IMG/VR virus record: IMGVR_UViG_3300007960_000195
Span: 1-23,664 of that record
Origin: a virus
Reading direction: 5' to 3' (one strand)
DNA: 23,664 nt
Shown: piece after piece, positions 13,545 through 20,402 of the stretch
Layout of the letters: every line of letters starts with the position of its first letter
Numbering within the stretch: position 1 is the stretch's first letter
Translations under genes and position numbers: made by a program
The notes under the pieces: model-generated
Seen by the model: only the letters and a program-made list of their open reading frames with translations
Told to the model about the DNA's origin: nothing
Database searches by the model: none

Positions 13545-13943
13545 ATGGCACTCCAGTTCTCCCCAGAGCTCGTTGCAGGATCCGGTGGCATCAAGGCCTT
13601 CCGCATCTGCAAGATGAGCACGACCGCGTTCACGGGCCTCCCCTCCACCGCCGCCGCCGATTTCGTCGTGGGCGTGACGGACGGCTCCACCCGTCGCTTC
13701 GACACCACGGACGGTCAGCACGCCAACGAAGGCGAGCCGATCAGCCTCCAGCCCTCCAACTGCGTGCAGATTGAAGCGGGTGGAAACATCACCGCGGGCG
13801 CGGCCATCAAGGCTTCGACCGCCGGCGTCGGCATCGCCACCACTACGACGGGGGACGTTCCCCTGTTTGTCGCCCTTGAGGCCGCCGCAAGCGGCGAGAT
13901 CTTCTGGGCGTACCGCCTGCCCTCGGCGAAGCCCCTGCCCTAA
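13545..13943 (+). CDS. Head decoration / capsid cement protein, DUF2190-like
   Basis: This 132-residue beta-rich protein follows the protease/scaffold and precedes the capsid gene, where decoration proteins usually sit. Its pattern IEAGGNITAGAAIKASTAGVG followed by DVPLFVALEAAASGEIFWAYRL is that of DUF2190-type capsid cement proteins ('V...G..I.AG..V..D..G....A...G......A......G......L'). It would bind the outside of the capsid and stabilise it after expansion. The ATG at 13545 has only a weak site (TAAGGAC) and the gene is short, so it is probably highly co-expressed with the capsid gene. Confidence 0.7.
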   Translation: MALQFSPELVAGSGGIKAFRICKMSTTAFTGLPSTAAADFVVGVTDGSTRRFDTTDGQHANEGEPISLQPSNCVQIEAGGNITAGAAIKASTAGVGIATTTTGDVPLFVALEAAASGEIFWAYRLPSAKPLP

Positions 13944-13966
13944 TCCCTGACTGAAGGAGGCCTAAC

Positions 13967-15001
13967 ATGGCATTCGTGACTGTCGGTGGCGGACTGAACA
14001 CCTTCGTCCCCTCCACCAACGCGCTCGCAACGGGCGCACTCCAGGTTGAGTTCACCCGTGCGGTGAACACGTTCGCAATCACCCAGTACGCACAGATCGT
14101 CCCGGCCAATCAGATGACCGGGTACTACGTTCGCATGAACGCGGCCGACAACGTCCGCGTGACGGACGTGAACGAGTTCGTGTGGCCCCTGGGCAACGAC
14201 CGCCCCGTCGGCAAGATGAACGAGCACGATTTCGTGTCGTTCACCTGCCAGCGGTTCGGCTACAGCTTCTACATCCCCAACGAGACTGCCAAGCAGGCCG
14301 CGTGGGACGTGGTTGCCCAGCACGCCCGCAGCAAGGCGCAGCTCGCCATGACCGCCCGCTCGATGCGGACGGCCACCGCCCTCACGGGTTCGGCGGCGCA
14401 GTCGGCCTTCACCGCGGTCGGCAACTACTACGCCTCGGGAACGGCGATCTCGGGCGGCGCGTGGACCGCGTCCACGACCAACGACATCCAGGAGGGCGTC
14501 CAGATCGCTCTCCAGCGGATCAGCCTCTCGACGGGCGGCGCCGTCCGTCCCGAGGACATCTGCATGGTCATGTCGCCGACCATCGCCAACGCGCTGGCCC
14601 GGACCACCGAGGTCAAGGACTACGTGAAGAACTACCCCGCCGCGCTGAACGCGCTCCAGGGGCAGTCCACCTTCTCGAAGTACGGCCTGCCGGAGTTCCT
14701 GTTCGGCGTGCGCGTCGTGGTGGATGACTCGGTCAAGGTCACGAGCAAGAAGGGCGCGACCCTCGCGTCGAGCTTCGTCTACGGCAACGCCGTGGTGTTC
14801 GTGAGCCGTCCGGGTGGCCTGATCGGCCTCGAGGGCAGCCCCTCGTTCAGCACCTGCCAGATCTTCGCCTACGAAGACATGACGGTCGAGAACTGGGACG
14901 ACCCGCACAACCGCCGCATCGAAGGCCGGGTCGTGGACAACTCCACCTCCGAGCTCGTTGCCCCGGTCAGCGGCGTCCTGATCGCTAACGTGACCGCGTA
15001 A
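13967..15001 (+). CDS. Major capsid protein
   Basis: This 344-residue protein has the size and composition of a HK97-fold capsid protein and the strongest ribosome site of the region (AAGGAGG at 13954-13960, six bases before ATG). Its N-terminus, MAFVTVGGGLNTFVP, is short, so the scaffold is a separate protein. The middle shows EHDFVSFTCQRFGYSFYIPNETAKQAAWDV, VRPEDICMVMSPTIANALA, GLPEFLFGVRVVVDDSVKV and GNAVVFVSRPGGLIGLEG, typical of an A-domain and spine-helix layout. It ends VSGVLIANVTA. Placement after the decoration protein and before a strong terminator fits. No cysteine-based or enzymatic motif is seen. Identification rests on size, context and pattern rather than a specific family match. 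Confidence 0.82.
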   Translation: MAFVTVGGGLNTFVPSTNALATGALQVEFTRAVNTFAITQYAQIVPANQMTGYYVRMNAADNVRVTDVNEFVWPLGNDRPVGKMNEHDFVSFTCQRFGYSFYIPNETAKQAAWDVVAQHARSKAQLAMTARSMRTATALTGSAAQSAFTAVGNYYASGTAISGGAWTASTTNDIQEGVQIALQRISLSTGGAVRPEDICMVMSPTIANALARTTEVKDYVKNYPAALNALQGQSTFSKYGLPEFLFGVRVVVDDSVKVTSKKGATLASSFVYGNAVVFVSRPGGLIGLEGSPSFSTCQIFAYEDMTVENWDDPHNRRIEGRVVDNSTSELVAPVSGVLIANVTA

Positions 15002-15018
15002 TACGAGGTCTCGCATGA

Positions 15019-15058
15019 GCAAGGGGGGGCGGCGGCTTCGGCTACCGTCCCCCCTTGC
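15019..15058 (+). terminator. Strong hairpin after the capsid gene, UUCG tetraloop
   Basis: Bases 15019-15032 pair with 15045-15058 (14 bp with one G-T wobble). The inner part closes on C(TTCG)G at 15036-15041, giving a 17-bp stem with one C/A mismatch. There is no T-run after it. It fits a post-capsid terminator or an mRNA-stabilising and attenuating hairpin that lowers expression of the tail genes. Confidence 0.6.
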
Positions 15059-15061
15059 CCG

Positions 15062-15067
15062 TAGAAT
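15062..15067 (+). promoter_or_regulatory. Possible -10 box before the connector gene
   Basis: TAGAAT occurs 11 bases before ATG 15079, directly after the hairpin, and GAGGAG (15068-15073) follows as a ribosome site. No -35 is seen. The nine bases CGTAGAATG recur at 22144-22152, also just upstream of a gene start. Confidence 0.25.
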
Positions 15068-15078
15068 GAGGAGCAGCC

Positions 15079-15570
15079 ATGGCCTACGCGACCTACGCAG
15101 ACCTCGTGAAAGAGCTTGATGCCCGAATCGTGGCCGAGTTGTGCTCGGACACGGGCAGCACGATCACGGGGGCCAACCCCGTCAGCACGACCGCCCTGGA
15201 CCGGGCGAGCTCAATGGTGGACGCCTACGCCCGGGTGGGGAACATCTACACCTCGGCCGACCTGGCTGCGCTGGCGTTGGCTGGGGACTACCTCTTGGTG
15301 GCCTTGGTCGTGGATCTGGCTACCGAGATCCTGTTCCAGCGCCGCGCCATGCGGATCCCGCCGGCCGTGGAGGAGCGCCTGAAGCGGGCGCGGGAAATGC
15401 TCGAGCACCTGCGGGACGGCCGCATGATCTTCGGGGCGGTCGCCAAGGCCGCCGATGCTGGGCTGCCCGAGGTCCGGGCCACGCCGGCGGCTACGAACGC
15501 CTTCTACGGCGGGGTCAGCACCAGTTCATTCTTCCCCATGCGGCGCAATCGAACCATGCCGGGGGGCTGA
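15079..15570 (+). CDS. Head-tail connector, Mu gp36-like (DUF1320-type)
   Basis: This 163-residue protein begins MAYATYADLVKELD, the classic opening of phage gp36-like connectors. It continues with ALDRASSMVDAYARVG, then ALALAGDYLLVALVVDLATEILFQRR and VEERLKRAREMLEHLRDG, giving the all-helical pattern with a C-terminal Gly/Ser-rich tail. Such adaptors bind under the portal and close the head. The ATG has GAGGAG five bases upstream. Its stop is one base before the next ATG. Position between capsid and the HK97 gp10/Mu G-like gene is normal for Mu-like heads. Confidence 0.75.
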   Translation: MAYATYADLVKELDARIVAELCSDTGSTITGANPVSTTALDRASSMVDAYARVGNIYTSADLAALALAGDYLLVALVVDLATEILFQRRAMRIPPAVEERLKRAREMLEHLRDGRMIFGAVAKAADAGLPEVRATPAATNAFYGGVSTSSFFPMRRNRTMPGG

Positions 15571-15571
15571 C

Positions 15572-16249
15572 ATGGACTACGCCAAGCGCGTTGCCCTCGC
15601 CATGATGGATCCCCGGGTGATGAACGGCATCGCGCAAGCGGTCGCCTCCATCGCCAAGCAGCACATCGCGCAGGGGTTCGGGCGAGGATCCGACGGGGGG
15701 TCTTCTACGCTCGAGCCGCTCAAGGACATCACCACGGAATATTGGACTACCCGAAAGCCAAAGACGGGGATCCTGGGCACGCGGCAAGTCACCCAGATGC
15801 GCCAGCGCAAGTCCAAGGACGGGCGAATCACGGTCAAGCCCACCAAGGTCACGGAGTACCTCGTCAAGGGCAGTTCGTACCGCTCCGGGGGGCAGCCCCT
15901 GCGGGACACCGGGAACCTCCTGCGAAGCCTTGGGGCGCGGGTTCGACGCATAGGCCCGAACCGCATGGAGGTCATCCTGACGGGACCGCAGTACGGGATC
16001 TTCCACGAGCTAGGGTTCACGACGAGCGGCCCGAACTACATCCCGTTGACCCGCAAGGGGGCGCGACAGCACTCCACGGGGAACGACCCCCGCAAGGAGG
16101 GGCTGGTGCCGGGGAAGGACTACATGATGGCCTGGGGCGGCGTGACCGTCCCGGCGCGTCCGTTTCTCGTTCCTACGGCGAAAGAATGGGGAGACGTAGG
16201 ACGAACGATTAGACTAGGCCTCGCCAAGGTGCTGAAAGGAAAACGATAG
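15572..16249 (+). CDS. Tail completion / virion morphogenesis protein, Mu gpG-like
   Basis: This 225-residue protein starts at ATG 15572, one base after the connector stop; the longer frame from 15455 overlaps the connector and is rejected. The pattern is that of the phage virion morphogenesis (gpG-like/HK97 gp10-like) family: PLRDTGNLLRSLGARV, YGIFHELGFTTSGPN and VTVPARPFLVPT, where RDTG.LL.S, Y....E.G and PARPFL are hallmark blocks. The protein joins the finished head to the tail. The basic Lys/Arg-rich ends could contact DNA or the tail tube. The next ATG follows its stop (TAG) immediately. Confidence 0.75.
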   Translation: MDYAKRVALAMMDPRVMNGIAQAVASIAKQHIAQGFGRGSDGGSSTLEPLKDITTEYWTTRKPKTGILGTRQVTQMRQRKSKDGRITVKPTKVTEYLVKGSSYRSGGQPLRDTGNLLRSLGARVRRIGPNRMEVILTGPQYGIFHELGFTTSGPNYIPLTRKGARQHSTGNDPRKEGLVPGKDYMMAWGGVTVPARPFLVPTAKEWGDVGRTIRLGLAKVLKGKR

Positions 16250-16738
16250 ATGGCTACCGCAATTCTAGTTTCCGGTCCCACGAAGATCATGTGGAACAAC
16301 GGCTCCGGCTGGTTCGACCTGGGGTACACGGACAACGACAACCTCCCGCAGATCTCCTGGAACGACCATAGCCACGAGGTGCGGACGGTCGTGTCTGGCG
16401 CGACCCCGGAGGAGGTCATCCTGCACAACACCGAGGCGGCGATTTCGTTCACGCTGGTTCGGTTCGACCCTGCCGAGCTGGTGCTGCTCGAGGCTCGGCA
16501 GCGCGGCGCCACGGGAACCACCACGGTGGGCCGGCGGCTGGTCAACGACAACGGCACCTTCGGCATCCGCATCACCCCCCTGACGGTGGGACGGACCCAA
16601 TACACCTTTGGGCGGTGCTTCATGGCTTCCAACGCCTTGGTGCGGTCGCAGTTCGGCAACGTCGAGCTGCGGGCGGGATTGAGCATCAAGGCCATCCCGG
16701 ACGCGAACAACCTCCTTTACAGCACCCAGACCACATGA
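16250..16738 (+). CDS. Probable tail tube protein
   Basis: This 162-residue beta-rich protein starts directly after TAG, with AAAGGA 10-15 bases upstream. It shows strand-rich sequence (KIMWNNGSGWFDLGYTDND, then VILHNTEAAISFTLVRFDPAELVLLEA and TFGIRITPLTV). Length and beta pattern fit a gpV-like tail tube, which stacks as hexamers around the tape measure. It lies just before the frameshifting tail assembly chaperone gene, the usual place of the tube gene. No tail sheath gene is seen beside it, so the tail is probably non-contractile. The assignment is from context and pattern. Confidence 0.55.
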   Translation: MATAILVSGPTKIMWNNGSGWFDLGYTDNDNLPQISWNDHSHEVRTVVSGATPEEVILHNTEAAISFTLVRFDPAELVLLEARQRGATGTTTVGRRLVNDNGTFGIRITPLTVGRTQYTFGRCFMASNALVRSQFGNVELRAGLSIKAIPDANNLLYSTQTT

Positions 16739-16992
16739 TCGACCTGACTGAAAACGACGATCCGATGCTGTTTCGCCTTCAGACCCCCGCCGGGGCGCTG
16801 ATCCTCCAGTGGAACGAGGTCATCGCTTGCCTGTCCAAGCTCGGCACGCAGACGGAGCCATCTGTGGCTGACGTGGCAGCGGCGATCCGCAAGATGAGCC
16901 GCACTCCCGAGGTCGCGGAAGGCTGCTCGGACGAGATCCTGTTCGCGGCATTTGCTCGGGTGAGCAAGGCGGTCGATCAGGTGGGAAACTGA
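16735..16992 (+). CDS. Tail assembly chaperone, unshifted product (lambda gpG-like)
   Basis: This 85-residue acidic, helical protein starts at ATG 16735 by ATGA overlap with the tube gene. It has a beta/helix start (DPMLFRLQTPAGALILQWNEV), a small helical core (SVADVAAAIRKMS, ILFAAFARVSKAVDQVGN), and ends one codon after a slippery site. Small acidic chaperones of this size lie between the tube and the tape measure in most long-tailed phages and keep the tape measure soluble during tail assembly. The final codons GTG GGA AAC TGA contain G GGA AAC in the right phase for a -1 shift. Confidence 0.7.
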   Translation: MIDLTENDDPMLFRLQTPAGALILQWNEVIACLSKLGTQTEPSVADVAAAIRKMSRTPEVAEGCSDEILFAAFARVSKAVDQVGN

Positions 16993-17243
16993 CGAGGGGA
17001 GTCGCCGCTTTCTTGGCGACCTACGGACGGCTCCCCTCCGAGTTTGACCAGGAGATGGCTATGGGCCTCATGGCGAACATCGAAGCGGTGGAGGCTCGGC
17101 AGGCGCTCACGATGGCGTCGGCCATCGGCATCGCGCTCGGATCGGCGGAAATGGCCGAGCGTGCCGTCATGCTCGCCACGGGAAGCCAAGATCTGGCCTG
17201 GTCCGTCCGAATGAAGTGCGAGCATGAAAGGACGCTCCGCTGA
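16735..17243 (+). CDS. Tail assembly chaperone, -1 frameshifted product (lambda gpGT-like)
   Basis: Joining 16735-16989 to 16989-17243 by a -1 slip at GGGAAAC gives a 169-residue protein. The extension begins LTRGVAAFLATYGRLPSEFDQ and then runs through helices (MAMGLMANIEAVEARQALT, ALGSAEMAERAVMLATG) to the stop at 17241-17243. The extension has no ATG near its start and no ribosome site (a TTG at 17013 is the first possible initiator), so frameshifting explains it best. By analogy with lambda GT, the extension would bind the tube protein while the G part binds the tape measure. Confidence 0.68.
16983..17038 (+). promoter_or_regulatory. Programmed -1 frameshift signal: GGGAAAC plus hairpin
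   Basis: The heptamer G GGA AAC occupies 16983-16989, matching X XXY YYZ in the zero frame, and the stop TGA is the next codon. Four bases later GAGGGGAG (16994-17001) pairs with CTCCCCTC (17031-17038), and inside it TCGCC (17002-17006) pairs with GGCGA (17015-17019), an eight-base loop and an 11-base bulge remaining. Confidence 0.7.
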
Positions 17244-17707
17244 TGGCCGTGCAAGCCTCCAACGTGATCTGGACGGCCCTTCGTGACGAGATCCGCACGT
17301 GGATGTCCCAGAATGGCTACGGGACGGCCGCCTATCTGTCCGAGCGCCCGACCGACGAGACGATCTCCCAGTATGCGGTGCAGATCATCCCGGGCGGCGA
17401 CACCGCGAAACACCCCATCAGCGGCGTGGGGCTGCTCGAGGCGCAGGTCACCATCGTGATCTGGTGGCGGTCGCTTCTTGATGACACGAACCGCGCCTCC
17501 TTCCGCATCGGCGGGCAGAACGGGATTGAGGCGTTCATCGATGACGTTCGGAACCTCTTGATCCAGAACGACCTGACCGGGCGATTGACCATCCCGCTGA
17601 CATGGCGCTCGGGCGGGACGATTGAACCCGCCGATGACCTGGTCGGGTGGATGAAGGGGACCGAGACGTTTATGTGCGCCTACGAGATCGATTGGGTGGT
17701 GCCATAA
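17243..17707 (+). CDS. Probable tail terminator protein
   Basis: This 154-residue protein begins MAVQASNVIWTALRDEIRTWM and has a beta core, VGLLEAQVTIVIWWRSLLDD, followed by GIEAFIDDVRNLLIQNDLTGR. It ends in MCAYEIDWVVP. A helix, then a strand pair, then 'I...I..VR.LL..N.L.G' and a last strand ending in 'WVV' is the shape of gpU-like tail terminators, which cap the tail tube at its head-proximal end and fix its length together with the tape measure. The location after the frameshift gene and before the tape-measure candidate is less common than before the tube gene. Starts overlap the previous and next genes by one base. Confidence 0.5.
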   Translation: MAVQASNVIWTALRDEIRTWMSQNGYGTAAYLSERPTDETISQYAVQIIPGGDTAKHPISGVGLLEAQVTIVIWWRSLLDDTNRASFRIGGQNGIEAFIDDVRNLLIQNDLTGRLTIPLTWRSGGTIEPADDLVGWMKGTETFMCAYEIDWVVP

Positions 17708-18543
17708 TGCAAGACCTTGGACGAATTGAGATCGACATCACGGCATCCGCCGGCGAGCCGGGATCCACTTCGGCAACCGGGGGCGGTGGGGGAGATGAGG
17801 GCGACGCCGGCGGCGGTGGCGGCGGAGGTACGCGGGGCGTCTTGGCCCGTATCGCCGCTGCCATGCGCGGGGTAGTGGCGACGATCACCAAGTTTGCGAT
17901 GGTGCTCTCGGCCATCGGCGGGGTGATCGCAGGGGTGGTGAATAAGGTCGTGGATGGCCTCAAGCGCCTGCACGCGATCACGATGGAGGTGCATAACGCG
18001 CTGCGTGATTACTCCCCGGCGATACAGGTCGCCGAGATGATGAACGAGATCGCCATGATGCAGACCAAGTTCCGCCTGGCCGGGACGGCCGGGACTGGAC
18101 TGGCGGCGATGGCGACCGAGCAGGGGCGGATTGACCGAGCGATGCTCGAGCTCAAGACCACGGTGGCGGGGTTCGGGGCGGCAATCCTGACTCCCATCCT
18201 TCGCTTGATCGCTCGGACCCTTGAGATCATCAACGCCTACGTGCCGCGCATTCAGGAGATGCTGGCACAGCTGCTCACGTACATCGGGGAACTAGTGCGG
18301 AGTTTGGGGGGGATGTTCTCCGCGGCGGGCAGTTCCGTGTTCGGGACTGGGTTGAGCCGGATGTTCCCGGGAATCTTCCCCGGTCTCGTGGGCAGCGGGC
18401 AGATGCTTGAGGTTCTCGGAAACAAGATCATCACGATGGCCGATGACGTTCGGGCGATCAATCGAAACACCAGCCCGACCTCAATGGTCGATATCAACCA
18501 GCCATTCCTCGATGACCTGCGCCTGATGGGAGCCAAGATCTAA
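17707..18543 (+). CDS. Short tape-measure-like tail protein
   Basis: This 278-residue protein starts at ATG 17707 (TAATG overlap). A Gly/Asp-rich linker (residues 25-42) is followed by a basic helix and a hydrophobic stretch at 63-82 that could cross a membrane. A long helical part follows (IAMMQTKFRL, AMLELKTTV), then a second hydrophobic segment at about 153-170 and a Gly/Phe/Met-rich tail. Alternating helices, membrane-like segments and position right after the chaperones mark it as the tape measure. It is very small for one: at the usual 0.15 nm per residue it would span about 42 nm. It could instead be a remnant, with the tape function in another gene. Confidence 0.5.
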   Translation: MQDLGRIEIDITASAGEPGSTSATGGGGGDEGDAGGGGGGGTRGVLARIAAAMRGVVATITKFAMVLSAIGGVIAGVVNKVVDGLKRLHAITMEVHNALRDYSPAIQVAEMMNEIAMMQTKFRLAGTAGTGLAAMATEQGRIDRAMLELKTTVAGFGAAILTPILRLIARTLEIINAYVPRIQEMLAQLLTYIGELVRSLGGMFSAAGSSVFGTGLSRMFPGIFPGLVGSGQMLEVLGNKIITMADDVRAINRNTSPTSMVDINQPFLDDLRLMGAKI

Positions 18544-20402
18544 TGCCGACCCCAACCGGAAATGCTTGGCTGGAGTTCACCTGGAACGGCACGGCCTACA
18601 CCCTTGGCTATGTGAACGTGACGAGCTACGAGCAGTCGCCGCAGTATGCGGACGATGGCTACACCCTGAACGCCTACGCCATCAAGGTGTCGGGGACCGC
18701 ATTGGTGGCCGACACCACGAACACGTTCACCGAGCTTGCCCGGAACTTCCGAGAGGGCACGGGGCGCGTCGAACGCATCCGCATCTTGGCCGCGCAGGGC
18801 GGCACAGAGACGCTCCTGGACGTGACGTACCCCGACGCGCAGCGTGGGCCGCACCTGTCTCTGACGGTCAACGAGATCAACGGCAGGCGGGCGGCGGTGG
18901 TGTCGTTCTCTGCCTCGGCGCACACGAGCCTGTCGGGAAGCACGGATGGGCTGCCCAATCCGGCCTATCCGATTATCTCGCACCGATGGGCGCAGACCTT
19001 CGCCCTCGAGTCCACGGGACGAATCACCCGAACGGTGCGCGGAACGCTCGTGGTGAATCTGGCCGGCACGGGCGCTAATCTTGCGGTGGCGGCCGATGGC
19101 ACAGTGGCCTCGGTCACGGGCAAGGCACCCTGGGCGGACCTCTTCCGCAAGGCGGTCGCCCCGGCGCTTACGGTTCCCGATCAAACGCTATGGCGGCGCG
19201 ATAGCCAGACCTACACCCTGAACGAGAGCGGCACGGCCCTCATCTATGAGGTCCAGGACAGCCAGCACCGCACGGCCCTGCCCGATGGCGCCTTCCACGG
19301 CAACGCCGACTTCACCTACGAGCGCACGCGCTCCAACCTCGCCTACGCGAATCTCCGGTTTTCGTGCGATCTTGAAGGCGGACCGTATCAGGACGCCCGG
19401 CAGCTCATTTGGGGGGCCGTCAGCATCGCCACCAGTCGGATCCCGTTCGCGCAGGCGATCATTGAGCGCATGACGGTCTCCGAGACCGAAATGCTGTCCA
19501 AGTGCAAGATCCGGTTCGAGGTGGAAGCCAAGGCTCCTGCCATCAACCAACTTGCCCCAGGGACGAGCTCTCTTGGCGTGCCGCTCGCGGCCATTGTGGG
19601 GAACGCCTTCACGGTCAACCGCACGTGCTCCTTCCGCACTGGGGAGTACGGTCCAAGCGGCCCGAATGCGGGCGTGGGGGGCATCCCGACATGGTTTGGC
19701 AACGACACCAGCGCGAAGCCAGGCTTGGCGCAGGCTTTGGCGGCGGCGGACGTGTTCATCCATGAGGACGCGAGCTGCCCAGCCGGAACGCCGACCACGG
19801 TCCTGATCGCCTCGGACGTGTCGTTCTCGACGGCGAACGGGATCATCAATCAGGGCGTGTTCCCGAATCAGCAGGTCGCCACCTACAACACGAGCGGCAA
19901 GGTGACCGCGGTGGAGAAGGTGGTCACGACCACCCACGTCCAGCACCACACGCGGATGCACCGCCTCCAGACCTTGTACGACGTGGGGGCCGATTTCGTG
20001 TTCCAGGCGGGCAAGGCCAGCGTGATCGTGACCGAGCAGGCCACGGTCCGAAAGGCGAACGAGCCGCCCAATCGGATCTTCCGCCCGATCCCGGCGGGGT
20101 TCGTCGTGCTCGAGGACGATTGGCGGGTCAACCACGGAGACATCGACCCGGCTGGGCATCGCACCTTCACCGGGGTATGGACGCGACGCCTGCTGTCCTA
20201 CGACGGCGGCGGAAGTACGTCTAACGGCTACAGCACGGTCGGCGGCCGCCGGCAATGGTGGGTTCCTGGTGCAGACCCAAGCGTGGCTAGCCCGGTCGCT
20301 CTGGGATATGACCTCACCGCCCAGAGCACGGGTACGAACGTCATCGCCTTCGGCTCGAACGCTCAAGCCTACCCCGTCGGCCCTGCCCAGGACTACGTGT
20401 GA
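18543..20402 (+). CDS. Large tail-tip / baseplate-type protein (unassigned)
   Basis: This 619-residue protein starts by TAATG overlap (MPTPTGNAWLEFTWNGTAY). It is almost all beta: alternating strands in the N-terminal 130 residues (YAIKVSGTALVAD, then LTVNEINGRRAAVVSFSAS), a second similar part from about 140 to 310 (FALESTGRITRTVRGTLVVN, then FTYERTRSNLAYANLRFSC), and a third part containing TTHVQHHTRMHRLQTLYDVG at about 460-480. Size and place after the tape-measure candidate match distal tail or baseplate proteins of siphophages. No enzymatic motif (peptidase or lysozyme) is evident, so the exact role is open. It joins the next gene by a GTGA overlap. Confidence 0.5.
   Translation: MPTPTGNAWLEFTWNGTAYTLGYVNVTSYEQSPQYADDGYTLNAYAIKVSGTALVADTTNTFTELARNFREGTGRVERIRILAAQGGTETLLDVTYPDAQRGPHLSLTVNEINGRRAAVVSFSASAHTSLSGSTDGLPNPAYPIISHRWAQTFALESTGRITRTVRGTLVVNLAGTGANLAVAADGTVASVTGKAPWADLFRKAVAPALTVPDQTLWRRDSQTYTLNESGTALIYEVQDSQHRTALPDGAFHGNADFTYERTRSNLAYANLRFSCDLEGGPYQDARQLIWGAVSIATSRIPFAQAIIERMTVSETEMLSKCKIRFEVEAKAPAINQLAPGTSSLGVPLAAIVGNAFTVNRTCSFRTGEYGPSGPNAGVGGIPTWFGNDTSAKPGLAQALAAADVFIHEDASCPAGTPTTVLIASDVSFSTANGIINQGVFPNQQVATYNTSGKVTAVEKVVTTTHVQHHTRMHRLQTLYDVGADFVFQAGKASVIVTEQATVRKANEPPNRIFRPIPAGFVVLEDDWRVNHGDIDPAGHRTFTGVWTRRLLSYDGGGSTSNGYSTVGGRRQWWVPGADPSVASPVALGYDLTAQSTGTNVIAFGSNAQAYPVGPAQDYV

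Noticed and set aside
11922-13721. Minus-strand open frame of 599 codons
   Set aside because: Long antisense frames are expected opposite GC-rich genes with strong third-position bias; its Leu/Val/Gly/His-rich sequence mirrors the protease-scaffold gene.
15455-15571. Upstream extension of the gpG-like gene
   Set aside because: It overlaps the connector gene and reads as off-frame Arg/Pro-rich sequence; ATG 15572 directly after the connector stop is the likely start.
17013-17243. Independent gene from a TTG start
   Set aside because: No ribosome site, and the frame is open back to the slippery site; a -1 frameshift product explains it better.
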